Source: Bugula neritina (lineage: Eukaryota; Bryozoa; Gymnolaemata; Cheilostomatida; Bugulidae). Taken from it: a DNA stretch of 64,000 nucleotides. The position numbers and the translations under genes were made by a program. Numbering within the stretch: position 1 is the first letter of the stretch; the number at the start of each line of letters is the position of its first letter. Of the stretch, positions 1-13,408 are shown in pieces. The notes below the pieces were generated by a model. It was not told the DNA's origin and did not search any database. It saw only the letters and a program-made list of their open reading frames with translations. The stretch covers positions 3,959,241-4,023,240 of the forward strand of contig OZ037768.1 of NCBI GenBank assembly GCA_964035545.1. The letters run 5' to 3'.

Positions 1-230
1 CTAATTATGTCTTTATACACTTTATTGCAATTAACAAAACGATTAAAAATCATTCAAAACAGCAGCAAATGAACTTTATACTAAATTTAGTAGCGTTGAA
101 ATACTCTATAGCTTGTATCTTCACAAAGAGAACTAAAATCAATTTTTCTGCTGGCATAAATGTGAAAAGCTCAAACTCAGATTTCATAACTAAACTCGCA
201 CCACAGAAATTTACCAAGTTACTTTCTTAC

Positions 231-3200
231 CATTGAGATTTTCTGCAGATTGATGCTGTGTTGGTTCTACTGTTGATTCTCCATCTAGAAAAAATATATA
301 CACATTAAATTAGTAGCTGCCGCAAAAAAAAACATAATATTTACAAATAGTTTGCTAAACTTACAAATCGCGGAAGAATTGTCAAATAGAATTTCATGAA
401 ATATTTTTATGCAATTCCATTTCAATTGTTTTATGTAAAACATTAAAGGCGTATAAAAAGCGACTGGTTGAATAATTAAGAGTTGTATTCTTTAGGCTTG
501 AAAATAAGAAGTGCAGACAACTTCCATGAACAACTCAAGCTTATAAAATCGAGTGAGTTGAGTTGTATTACTCCATACATACCCTGTTTGACGTGCTTGA
601 CTGCAAGTTGTGGAACTTTGTTATATATTCGAATGAGTAGCCTGTACTCTATAATCACACTGACAATGTTCCACACCGCCACAAATATGGCGCTCATCAT
701 ATTTGTCCCGACACTCATGATGAACCCCGTGAGGATGGGTGCCGTGACGTTAGTGAACTGGTCTATGGCTCTCATAGTCGAACTTAGTTCTGTGAAAGAA
801 ATTTTGAATTCTTTCATCATGTGAATAGTGGACTAAATTTTAAAAATTAAAATCAATACTATCATAAAAAAAATAGAAATTTAATAATATAGTAATTGCA
901 GTAAGAAACTAGCGCCCTTTAAAAATTTCTCGTTACATTTGTGCATTATTAAAATATCCATATATATCCTTACTGTCACCTACAGGCTGCTTCAGCGTTG
1001 TATGTCCAAACAATTTTGTTCTATATTAAAATTTTGTGCACACATGTCTAGGATTTATTCTGAGTTTTGTGGTAAAACTAATACTAAATGTTGCTAACTT
1101 TCATAGCATGCTAGTCTCAGCTGCTGCAACACACAGCTCAATCGTTAAGCTGGCCCAAGAGTTTCAAGTCTGTAGATGATAGCTAATATATAAATGAATA
1201 TTTTAATACAACATAAATGTAACATGTGGGGGGGGGTGCTAATAACCAAAAATTATAATTGAGACTTATATAACACTTATTCTAAATAATATAAGTAGTT
1301 TTCAATAAAATAGGCAATAGTGTTATGTAAAAGCTGACTGGCTAACTTGGCACTGTTCCCTTCACATATAACAGATGTCCAATCTTTCTCGACGGAGATT
1401 TTTAGTGCGGTACTAAACAACGAGGCTAGAATAGAGATCAAAATGACGCCAGTTTCACAAAGGGTGGATGTCCAAGCAGCGCTGTAACAAAAAAGACGCG
1501 CAACAGCATTATGCCCAGTGCACATAAACAAGTAATACTGAACTCAACTCCACTATGTAACTGCTGTAAATATTTAGAAGAATTTATGACCTTAAAATAA
1601 ATTGTTAGTGTTAGCCTGTTGAAAACTGACAATGAGTTCGTCAACTATGAATTGAAACCATGAAATATAACATTTCTTGACAAGCTGAAGACATCATTGC
1701 TGTGATTACCTGAAAAAATGTTAAATTTTTATATTCTATTCTCATATTTCAGCCTGAAATATTCGAAACATAAAACAACATTTCAACTCCACTACATCAT
1801 CAATGGCTATTTATACACACCATAGTTTCAAAATAAAATCCTCAAGAAATGCATATACAATTAATCGTTGTGTTTTGTTAAATATGGGGCCAAATAATGT
1901 AAATATCTTTTTGCAACTAATAAAAGACTAATTTGCTTTAGTGGCTAATTAATTTGAATAGACTATGATCTTATACTGTAGATCTCGTTTACTGTTTGGA
2001 CTCTTGAACCTCTCCTTAAAAGAAGATAAACCCTACTGTAGGACACACATTCATAATGTTAGTACTAACTCATAAACTTCTGAATGCCAACTCACCTGTA
2101 TATAACTGCTTTATAATAGTATATCAGACACACTAGAGCTGCACACAAAGCAACTAGAAGATTCTGGAAGGCCAGGACTGTCCGTGCAACTACAACAATC
2201 CAAATTCTCTGTGTAAGCCTGCATAGCATGTTATAAGTCATAGAAACTATACAAGTATGGGAATGTATTAGAATTTAGATCGTCACAATAATCTAAATAG
2301 TTTTAGAATGGCATATGTTAGAAAATGCACTCATTTATAAAATGGAAACATGAAGCATATATAAGCAAACTAAATATAGTAGTAATCCAACATTATTAAA
2401 TAGCACTCTATAAAACTAACAAACTACCAGCATCAATCTAATGGCCGGAAGCCTGAATTGTTTCACGAGTAAGCTGATAAAATGCTAGCAAAATTGAAAA
2501 TCCAGATGCTGATAAAAATATTGAAAAACTTCGGTGTTAGAGGACACTTGTTACCAGTCAGTCTAGGGTACTTGTCAACCATGTCGCCAATGAGCGCGCC
2601 CAGTAAAACAGCGGCTATCCCACGAGAAAATCCGAAACCTGCCACCAATCTAAAACTTCCGGGGGAAAGGTCTACTAGGTAGAGACCAACTGCAAACTGC
2701 CACATACGATCTCCCCACGAGGACAGAAAGTGACTGACGTACAGTGATGCCGCAACGCTTTGTGTAAAAGAAGATATTCGGTTGCATAGTGGTTGCTTGC
2801 GTGCTACAACACATAGTAAAATAATTATGGTTTTCATTAGTATTTACAACTGCTAAAACATTTGAATACTAGTTGAGTACACTAGCAGATTTTTTCAAAT
2901 TAATAAATGATGCTATGCCATGTAAATATTTAAACAATACAGTACAATATTTAACTATGATATCCTATTATTTTAAAGATTTAAAAGAAAGTCAACACTA
3001 AAGATGTACTGCAATTATATTAGCTCCCAAACTTAGGGGGGGGGGTCACAATTTAATAAAATATGAAAGACATGTGTTAACAAAACATATTAATGTATTA
3101 GGCTATAAGCATATATAAGTTTATTTTAGATAGGCTTTGAAAGAGCAACAACTTAATATTTACCATCAGAATTATCATGAGGAGGCGTGTCTAGTCCCTT

Positions 3201-4788
3201 TGAGGTCTCGCCATTTTCCATTGCCATTGTGCCCCTTATTTGGGCCTCATCTTCAGCCATAAGCAATCTTTGAGAAAAAAAGCAGATATTCCAGTATGGG
3301 AAAATAGAATTCTATCAAGTTGCACTTCAAAACCAATTGATATTACACAAAGCCCAAAAACCTTTCAATATAATATAGCCATATTGTACATTAAGAACTA
3401 TTTCAAAAAAAATCTGGTTATGGTTCCAAAAAATGTGAAGCTGGCAGCTGGCCAGCAAGCAGAGTGCAGTACTGTGTATTATAGGTGCTGTTCTCTGGAC
3501 TATTTCCCAATAAACTACAGAAATGAAAATACCAATACAAGCTTAAAGTTGTGCATTTATTTTTTTCTGGAAATCTCTTATTAAGAAATTAAAAGTAAAA
3601 CTAGACACTGTTTTTCACTCTGATGGAATCAGAAAGAGTATTGATAGATTTAATGCACCACTTAGTAACTAGTAACTAAATAACTTGGTGACTTAACAAC
3701 TTACCAAATTAAAGTACATTTAAAAACCTGAGCTAAAAAGTTGTGCGGAATGCAAAACTGAGAAAAACAAATCTGGAACAAGTATGAGTCAACTAATCTC
3801 CCAGTTTAAACATTAAGACTACATTTCAGAGTAAATTGCTTGTACGTGAGACATCCCTGTAAGCTGTATTTCTAGACACAATAAACTATTAACAGAACCA
3901 CTAAAATATCACTTATTTTGGTGACTCCAACTATTGTTTATTGCTTGAAAGGAAACGGTTACACATGTGCATTGTCTTCTAAGCTTATTGTTGAACAGCA
4001 GGTCAATACCAGTGTATCACAATTATTTATAATTTCAATGTTAAACAACTTATTGAATGACACGCATTAGAAATCCTAATACTAAACCATTCAATTTCAA
4101 TTCAACTTAACACATTCCTTATAAAATGTGGTTAATTTAACTGGTATAGTGACCAAACTACAAGATTTTTCTTTAGATATTTGAGAACAGTTGCAATTGT
4201 TCCCAAACATCTAATGCAAAATCCATTCGAAGTAATGGAAATGTAGTTATAGCAAACTGCAACCACAGATTCATTCACATGGATCCATTCCACGTTATGT
4301 GAACGCAGTGAGGGTTGCATATTATAGACTGGTGTAATTGAAAGCTGCTGGAATATGCCAATTACCAGTAGAGATGCAGGCTGAACCAAGTTTTAAATAC
4401 AAATGTTGACAAACTTATGAATCTTTCTAGAATATGGCTAAATGTCTAAAATGTCTAAATGTATAATGAATAATTATAATGCATGCTGATACAGTTTGAT
4501 ATAATATATTAACAAATGTCATTAAATCTCAATTCTTTTTAACTAACCTTTTTTTCTATAAATAACTAATAAGCCTTTTCATTGACGTTGTGAACTAAGT
4601 CAAATTAAATGGGCTGACCTGTAACTTTCTGTACCTTTTCTCTTTACATGTGAGTTTGCAATATGATTACTCCACTAACATGATGAGTTTTGTTACCTTT
4701 CAGTGACTGCAGGAGCACCTGATTGGTGTTCAGCCATTTCGCCTTTCAGCCTATCACTGTTGAGTAATTCCTTATCAGCTGCAGCCAT
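231..4788 (-). CDS. SLC40A1: Ferroportin-like iron exporter, 5' half (partial gene)
   Basis: Multipass plasma-membrane Fe2+ exporter of the SLC40 family. Exons read on the minus strand: 4697-4788, 3164-3267, 2555-2803, 2096-2189, 1339-1481, 583-789 and 231-284; all phases join, giving 314 residues before the gene leaves the window. Recognised by the TM1 motif SSWGDRMWQFAV, the loop after TM2 (GALIGDMVDKYPRLT) and RAIDQFTNVTAPI in TM5. The Asp of GDRMW (about residue 97) and of RAIDQ (about 237) match human D39 and D181, which are functionally important. The start at 4788 is preceded by an in-frame stop. The first two exons encode a hydrophilic N-terminus much longer than in human, with several in-frame Met codons (3260, 3227), so a shorter product is possible. 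The donor of the 1339-1481 exon is weak (GTCAGC) but gives an exact-length match to the family. TMs 7-12 lie beyond base 1. No iron-responsive element was recognised upstream. Confidence 0.88.
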
Positions 4789-7192
4789 ATGGAGTTACTG
4801 GCCCTGTTTTCTGTATATCACTATCAGCACAGCTTCCCAAGTGCATGACCCCTTCATAAACTATGCAGGCTCTACGTGCTCGTTTCATTAACTGAAATGC
4901 AACACCGGAAATAACTTCTCCAGGCCTGCATTAAGATACACCTATGCTGAGTATTTGGAACTAGTACAGAACACTGCATTATAAATAATCATAATGTGAA
5001 TATGAATATTCACCTCCAGTTGCACTTTCTCAAGTCTAAATATTACATTCTGTAGCTAAGTTTTTAGAAATCAATACAGCTGCTATTTGAATGGGTAACG
5101 CCTTGCCTCAATCATGTCAAACAACAAAGCTGCTGGAATCACTATTTGTACTTACTTGTTAGCATCAACAATGTCCGTTAGCTAGTAGTATTCACATTGA
5201 ACAGCTGACTGGACGCATGTCGCAACACGGCACGCTCGCTAGTACAGTGTGCAGCTATGTTCACGCAACTACACACAAAAGGTTAAAAGCTGCTGCATGC
5301 AAGCCAATCAATTGGTTATATATATGCAGGTCAATCATTGGATTACAATTGACTGCTTTGTATTGCGTAGGTGCTGGATAATTGTAGATGTAAGAATCTG
5401 TGAATGCTGCTTCACTTCTTATAATGCTTTGTAAAAACTTAGTGCATAAGTTCCAGAACAACAGAGGCTGCCTTCAAAGGCCTATAAACTCCTGAGATCT
5501 CACATATTATATCTTATTTGAAGCTTTCATAGAAACACAATTTTTTCTTCAAGTAACTCTATAGCATTTGAAAGGTCTAGCAATGGTAAGTTTATTGCCT
5601 GTAATAGCGTGATAGAACCCAGCTATGTGCAGTTGTCAAGGGTAACAATTTAAAAAATATTTTACACTACAATACAAAAGCACCGATTTTTTATAGCATT
5701 AGTAATTCCAAGATAAATATAGATCACTATTACTTATAATTGCATGTTCAATGATCGCAGTATCCAAGTCAACAACTTTAGATCTAACAAAATTCTTTAA
5801 TTATCAAAATCTTCGGCTGAGTTTGCATAATATAACTATTTATTGGTTATGGTTTTAATGAGATTATACTATACTCACTTGTAAATTATAACAAAGGCGC
5901 CAATGTGACTGCAAAGTGTAAACTATATTACGCTATCTAATATGGGCTACTGGTAATGGCTCATGCTGGTTCGTAGCTATAAGAATTGTGAAAACTTTAA
6001 TGGTTTTTAATAGGGCTGAACTGGCATTGGGAATACTGAAATTATGCAACTGTTAAACTGTATTTTAGCATAAATTTTGACTTCATTGAATATTTTCAGT
6101 TAGTATCAAATTTTGTGTGCTTAGATGGTCCAGTGTGGTACGAAAGGTATAAATGATTTGAATAAAGGTACATGGAAGCTTGTTCTAACAGCAGCTGAGT
6201 CACCAACGAAATATTCTAGTACAGCACTAGTCTAGTTGCGAGTTTAATCACACAGTGGGAGCCGTCCACTGCATTTTATCTGGAAGCCCCCCCCCCCAAC
6301 ATATTATTCAAAGATGTCAGCAAAATTTGACCATGTGAATTTCGATTGCAACACAAGACGTTTGAGGAAAGGTTAATGCAAAACGTTTAACTTGAAGGGC
6401 TTTTTAGAGTAAATAGAATTATTTCGAATAAATGTAATGCCTATTGAAACTGAACATCATAGCTCTTGTTCCATATCTAATCTTGGTGAGTAATTAAATG
6501 TTGTTTTCCTTGTAATTTAGAATTCGGTTAATATAGTGATGCGGTAGAGTATGTTTATGGCAACAGTCTACTTCACTTATTATATGGCAGAATGAGATGA
6601 GAAATGTGATGAAGCTTTTAGGTAAACTGGAAGAGAAAATATTTTCACACAATCTCTACCTGAGAAGAGAAAAAGGCCAAGTAAGTAAACAGTTAAAGGT
6701 AGAGTTGGCCAAATCATGTCAAGAGGAGCTCCAGAAAATTTTTATACAAACACAGAAGACAAATGACTGACATGAAAAATATTTATTACATTTACTATAT
6801 ATAACATATCATTATACTGATATTGAATATTTGGCAAAAGACAAAAAAAGTTATTTTCAGATAAATATCCTAAAAGCAGACAAATTGTAATTTTACTTAA
6901 TATGCAATTACAGATTAACTATTCATTAAAACTTTATTGGAAATAATTGACTTTAAAATATTTGTCTGCTGCATCAACACAAATATAGAATGCCATATTG
7001 CATAACATATTTTCATGTTTAGACTTGGTCACATGCCAAATCCATGTTCTTATCACATTCATCCATGAGTGTGTATAGATAAACATATCTAACTAGTGCT
7101 CAGCTACAGCTCAAACCTGGCAACCAAACCTTTATAACATTTGCTATCAGTGACACTACAGAACATGTACTTGTTGCGCATAAGTATTTATA
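4789..7192. other. Intergenic, ferroportin 5' end to NOG1 3' end
   Basis: No convincing coding exon was seen on either strand. It should hold the ferroportin promoter and 5' UTR (just above 4788) and the NOG1 3' UTR (below 7193). A nine-base C run lies near 6288. Short open frames here have no family resemblance. Confidence 0.5.
6933..6938 (-). terminator. Probable NOG1 polyadenylation signal
   Basis: AATAAA on the minus strand, 255 bases downstream of the NOG1 stop codon. The position suits a short 3' UTR; other AATAAA-like words occur in this AT-rich DNA, so it is only a candidate. Confidence 0.4.
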
Positions 7193-10100
7193 TTATCGCC
7201 TATCAGTCTTGCCAGACTTTCGCTTTCCAGAGAAGAGATGTTTTGGCTTTTTGACGGCAATATGGCGATCTGACTCTCCCATCTTTCCAAACTGGTTCAT
7301 CTTCCTCTGACTAGTTTTATGCATTTTTCTTGTTTGTGATGCCATCTACGAGTGAAATATAATAAAACTAGAACTAGACTGTGCAAAAGTGTTTACGCCA
7401 TGCTGTAGCTGAATATATGTTACAGCAACAGGAAATGTTGCACATGATGCAGAAGTATACATAGCAATAAGGTTATCAGCCTGGTAAACACAGGCTTATA
7501 GATTAAAAAACAGTCATGTTGATGGACTGATAATTAATAATAGAGTAAGATTTGGTGCTTTTTTACTCTTTTTTGAGCATTTTAAATAACAAAGCCATTT
7601 CACTGCAAGGATATGGAGCATGTATCAGCATGTAAAGAAATATATCAACAACCAAAACGCGGCCATGCAGCTTACCGACACATCCCTAACACCAGACACA
7701 TCACGTGGCACTTTAGAACTACTTCGTATCACTCCCTCAGAATCTTCTCTCTGTCGTTTGAGTGGACGACGAGTCTCACTTCGAGATCTTGTCTTGCTGA
7801 AGTGTTTCTAGGAAATAATACGAGATCAGCGCTTGACAAGCACACAAAACAAACATAGAGATTATATCTTCAACAGTTGAGAAAAGATGGCAGGAAGAGG
7901 TGTGGTGGTGAAGCAGGCCTTACCTCATCATCTGACTCCAGCTCCACGCCCAGATCGTTCATCTGCGACTTCAGTTTCTTCCCACTCATCTTCTCAGCTG
8001 TTCGCGGCAGTCTTGTCTTGATTCTGTGTCTTTCTTGTGCTTCCTTCTTCAGTATCTGACGTCTTTCTCGTATTCTACAGATATTATAATGTGTGAGTCA
8101 ACATGCACTTATTGAGGTACAATTGAAACTAGAGGCAGACAACTCTCAGGAATAACTGCACCGCAGGGAATATGTAACTTTAGTAACCACCACCATGATC
8201 GTCTTAAGGCCAGAACACACAACACCCAAATCCAAGCCAAGCACGGAAAGACGGAAAAGACTACTAACACCATTGATTTTCTCTTATGTAGTGTATTCTG
8301 AAAAATTGAAGCTAAGCCAAACCTGGTCAAAGTTCAATCGTATTTCGACCATCAAAATTCAGCTACACCATAACAACCACTACCAACAACAGAGTTCTAA
8401 AGCTACTGAAGCTACTGTTTACTGAGTGAACATTGTTACAACAGACTGCTTTAAAACTGAGTAAGCCAACAAGTTACGTCTGAATATTTACTAACTTGTC
8501 GGCTGTTTTTCTGATAGTAAGCGTCTCCTCATCTTCTTCAGAACTCTCGTTATCATACACACCGGCCTTCATCCTCATGTCCTCCTCACGCTCCAGGGCG
8601 TCCAGTTTCTAACAACATACAGGACCATAATCAGCAACCAAAGCTTCACACAAGTACAACCTCCTTCTATCAGATGCCTGAAACGCCTTAGTTTTCCTTA
8701 GCTTTTGTTTGACGAAAAATGCTGTTCTAACTTTGCACTTCGAATTCAAATTGCAAAAAACAATTAGAATACATAATATACAAGTATAACACTGGTCAAC
8801 ACCGAATATTATGTAGATAAATTTCATGGTAGCAATACACCTGACAAAAGAAGTTCGCTATAACCTATGCCTTGAAACAATATTTTAAAAGCTATTAAAC
8901 TGATAAACAACTACAGATTTACACAATAATGTTGAGTTTTAGTGAAGCTCACATTGCACACTTCAAACTTGAAGATATTATATACTATAGTACGTATTCA
9001 CCCACCTCCATAATCTCAGGATCTATATAGTCGGCTATGTTTCTACCGGACCAGATCTCTGGAATTACATCTTGCTTCCACTCATCATTCTTCAGATCCC
9101 AGTTTTCTGTAAGCAGCAGTTGACTTGCATAATCAGACACACACATAATGTTTATAAATTACGACAGAATTTTATTTGTAAAACATCTCACCATCCAACT
9201 AGTTTCATACGTTTCTAGGCAACTAACATGATCAAAATGCCCGCATTAGAAAAAAGACACATGTAAAATAGATAGAAATTATGAGTGAAGAGAAAAGCAC
9301 TGCATTATGAATAATAGAAAGCAGCATGTAAACTTAAAAGAATTGTGAATATACAACTTACTCTGTAAGTCCAGAATGTACTCATCACCCATTTCCAGTT
9401 CAATATCTCTTTCCTACCAACATGCGATGTAGTGTGTAATGGTGAGTAAGCAACGGTATATGTTACTACACAGCATATGTCAATTCAAATAACATTAGAC
9501 AAGCTATTAACTGTTGACGAATGAGTTCTTACTTATTTATTATATCATTGGGTAATTTAGTGTTGTAACGGTTTAATAAATAAATATTTTTAGCACATCC
9601 ATCTAACTTTATATTTGCTATTACAGAACATGTATATTACACATCATGACCAGAAAAACGCATCCAACTATAAAATGTTTAAATTAAACCTACCAGAACC
9701 TTCTTCTGAGCCTGAACTGCTGCTTGACCCTTCCTTTTAGCCAAGACACCAGGTGGTATGCAAGGAGGTCTCACCTGCACACAGAAGTATAGGTATAGAT
9801 ACATTTTTCAACATTAGAGGTAGTACAAAGCAGCTTACTATAGAAAGTATTGCAGTTTAATCATATTATTTTAATCCTACAACTTGACAACTATTGCATA
9901 TAATCTTTCACACTTCAGTTTCCAACAATAGTATAAATAACAAACATGCATGACTGTGCTTATGACACTGCAACGTAATTATATATGTATATTCTCACTA
10001 GATGCAAATTATGTTAAGAAACAATCGAGAAATACCACATTCGTTCACTTGCATAGTTTGTTACTAGCAGTTGAAAGTCAATTAAAAAAAAATTCAGAAA

Positions 10101-13100
10101 TTATTTAGACGCACTAAATATAAAATTAGTTTGTAAATGCATGGAACCAGTAATTTTGAAAATGTAAATATGCCACATTTCGTTAACACAAGCTAATTAC
10201 ACGTTAAGCAGGCAACCTATTGGAGGAGACTACACCACCCGCCATACCTTCTCATCTCTTTGTGCAGGTAAAGCCACATGCAGCCTATTCATGATGTCAT
10301 TGACCTTTCGACCTCTAGCCTTAGTCTCCACACGAACGGCCAGGAGACGGTCACACGCTTCAGTCTTCACTTTCATTATCCCCTCCTCGGTTACCGTACT
10401 CATTGGTAGGACTGGAATCTTCTCAGCTTCAAACTTCTTGAAAATCTGAACTCAAAATTTAACATAGCATATGACTAGACAGCAGCCACGGGGAGTGAAT
10501 ATTACAGAGTTTGTATGTGTTGATAGAGCAGGGTGACAGCAATGCAGGTGGCAGGAGATGGTCAATAGCTGAATTTAATGACACATTTAATGCATATTAC
10601 ACTGCATTCCTGAAATACTGGACATCACTGCAGTGTAATAGATGAAAGTACAGTTAGCATTACCCTCCCTTCATTATATTATTAGATCAGAAACATAAGT
10701 TGCGTGTCTCCTATTACCCTGATAAATATAAAACCAGTGTAGGCCGATAACATTTGGTTATTCAAACAAGAATGAAGATTTCAACTTTGAAGCGTATAGT
10801 GCTTCAAATAGTTTAAATCAATAAATTATCTTACAAACTTTTCATAGTAATTTTATCTGCACAACATTAAAGACGAGATATTTACCTCAATAGCATCCGG
10901 AGAAAGCTCATCAAAGGGTACAACATCCACCTTGTTGGCGCAAATCATGAGTGGCTTGTTTTGGAACAGTGGCTTGATAGACTCAAACAACTCGTACTAA
11001 ATGTTAAAAAGTAGAGTTAATGTTAAATCTACGAGTTTCTAATGACAGTAGAATTAATAACATTATGAAAATCAGTGAATGGAAGACAAAATCTCAACAT
11101 ATAGTTTACAATTCATGTCAATCTGCCTCAAGATAGTACTAAATATAGCAACACATGCAGGCTATACTAGAGTTACCAGCACATGAAGATTATACTAGAG
11201 TTATCAGTACATGTATGCAAATTATACTAGAGTTACCAGCACATGCAGGTTATACTAGAGTTATCAGCACATGCAGGTTATACTAGAGTTATCAGCACAT
11301 GCAGGCTATACTAGAGTTATCAGCACATGCAAGTTATACTAGAGTTATCAGCACATGCAGGTTACACTAGAGTTATCAGCACATGATGACAACTGATGCA
11401 AGGTTTCTGACAGCTCACCTGCTGACTCAGGTTATAACCACATAGCTCTGACACGTCCATTACGTAGAGCACAGCGGCTCTGAGATGGGCCAGGGCTGTG
11501 ATGGCTTGCATCTCAATGGTATTCCTGTCCTCCAGGGAATGGTCGAGGATACCAGGAGTGTCTATCACCTACAATGTCTACTGCTGTGTGAGATGCAGTG
11601 CAATGTAATACCTCATAATGTATACATAATGCAACTGCAATTGTGATACATCTCTCAGCTAACATACCATGTCATTCACGCTGACAGTTTATTGAACAAC
11701 TTCTTTAATGAGCCGAATCTTCATTTAGAATATAAAATTATATCTATTTATGCAGATATAAATTAATAATTGGGAGTCAAATTGAGTCCTAAATTTTATT
11801 TTGTTTAGCTGTCGGCAAACATAGTACAATGAGATGAATGTGTTATGGGACAGTAATATGGAGAAGTTTGTATAGCAAAATTTAGCTGTTGCTAAACATA
11901 TGGAACATTGAACTAATATACTGACCTGCCAGCGGAGATATCTGTAGTCCATGTGCCCCACATACAGAGACTTTGTGGTAAAGGCGTAGGGCTGCACCTC
12001 AACATCGGCCCGAGTAACCTTGTTCATGAAGCTAGATTTCCCAACGTTGGGAAAGCCACACACTAGCAGAGTCCTGGTGTTTGGGTCTATAGAGGGAAGA
12101 CGACTCAAATGTTGCCTGACCTGCTCCAAGTAGGTGAGGGACTGATTCTGGCGTTTCATTATGGTGCACATTCTAAAGCAGAGTATTACATGTCAGTATG
12201 AAATGTTACTATATCATTACAAAAACTAACTGGTGTCTGTCTAAAATCTAAATTTTTCCTTTAGAAATAATAATGTGGAGTAGAAAACCAGTTTTATAAG
12301 GGTTTTCTACTCCACATTATTATTTCTAAAGGAAAAATTTAGATTTTAGACAGACACCAGTTTTATAAGGGTTTTCTACTACTTAATATTATAGTCAAAA
12401 TGTGATCATAGTTACAGACCCTCACAATTCAACTTGAGCTATTACTTAGCTATTGTCCTCTCCCTCTCCTACATAGTCCTAATAGCAAGTAAAACTAGAC
12501 GATGAACATGGATCATGTATTTAACCGTATTACTAACAAGGAGTAAACTCTACCTGCCAAGAGCTGCCTTCTTCAGCTGCTTGCACCTGTACAGAGTGTC
12601 AGCATACTTGATCAGCCTCGAGTAATCCTTGGCCACACTGCAGGAAGTAACAACAATATCATCAACAGATTACAGATTACTGCTATACAGGTTGAGGAAC
12701 AGCTACTCCAATACAACAAATACAGCAACATGCATTGCCAAAAGAACTTCTACTGGAATATATTAGCCTGGTTAGAGGAGTGCAAATAGTAAATGAAACA
12801 CATGGGAAGAAGTAGAACAGAAATACTAACTTATCTATGAGATGCCTGGCCGTGTTGATCTGCCCCAAAGCTAGCTTGTAATGATCCCTGTCATACAGAA
12901 CATTCATCAAGTCTGCATAGAATGGATGAATATCCTACAAAACACACACAGAACTGTGTTGAATGAACAATAAAACTCTATCTAAAGGTGAGATATAATG
13001 ATTAGAGCTTCTGATCCAGTTTGAAATTCGAAGACATCGTTTAACCATGACTTTCAAATAGAGGTCTATGTGCTCACATCTAGTTTGGGAAAGTCCTCCA

Positions 13101-13408
13101 GAATTTGAGAGAGCTTATCATGGAAGTTCTGTTGGGTGAATTTGACTTTTTTCATATAGAACTGTCTTATTCTACCTATGGCATATTGTTTGTGGACTTC
13201 GGTAGGCGTCTTTCTTTGTGTTTTAGACAATATAATGTCAATAAAATCCTGTAAAATGAAAATAAAAACACTATTAGTCACAATACATCCATTAAAGGAA
13301 ATGGAGAAATAAAAACAAATTTCACATGCAAAAGTAATGTTACAGAAATAAAATATTTACCTTTGACGTTGGGACAACAATAATCTTTTTAAAGTTATAC
13401 TGCGACAT
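7193..13408 (-). CDS. GTPBP4: Nucleolar GTP-binding protein 1 (60S ribosome assembly GTPase)
   Basis: Complete 15-exon gene for NOG1, an Obg-family GTPase of pre-60S particles in the nucleolus. Exons: 13361-13408, 13078-13248, 12831-12934, 12554-12637, 11926-12172, 11419-11568, 10886-10996, 10248-10445, 9694-9774, 9362-9413, 9006-9106, 8496-8608, 7924-8074, 7676-7807, 7193-7345. All phases join, giving 631 residues; the human protein is about 634. The N-terminal helical region ([14 protein letters not shown]) precedes the G domain: G1 GFPNVGKS at 175-182, G3 DTPG at 221-224, G4 NKVD at 289-292. The tail is acidic then very basic and ends [12 protein letters not shown], as in the family. It lies head-to-head with the first G6Pase-like gene, 1376 bases between start codons. 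All motifs are intact, so it should be functional. Confidence 0.96.
11150..11386. repeat. 28-bp minisatellite in NOG1 intron 6
   Basis: Eight copies of a roughly 28-bp unit with core ACTAGAGTTATCAGCACATG. It starts about 33 bases inside the intron from the exon ending at 11419. In the transcript sense each unit reads TGCTGATAACTCTAG, resembling a branch point followed by CTAG. Confidence 0.9.
12230..12360. repeat. Perfect 60-bp inverted repeat (hairpin) in NOG1 intron 4
   Basis: Bases 12230-12289 and 12301-12360 are perfect reverse complements, separated by 11 bases (AGTTTTATAAG). The spacer and its flanks are duplicated directly: CCAGTTTTATAAGGG occurs at 12288 and again at 12358. The intron is 12173-12553. 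Confidence 0.97.

Noticed and set aside
3240-3584. Plus-strand 114-residue frame
   Set aside because: Overlaps the antisense of ferroportin exon 2 and an intron; composition is not protein-like.
3228-5260. Iron-responsive element for ferroportin
   Set aside because: CAGTG words exist on the minus strand, but none had the flanking stem pairing and bulged C expected.
8195-8425. Plus-strand frame within NOG1 intron
   Set aside because: No family resemblance, lies in the intron between NOG1 exons 12 and 13, and has no splice partners.
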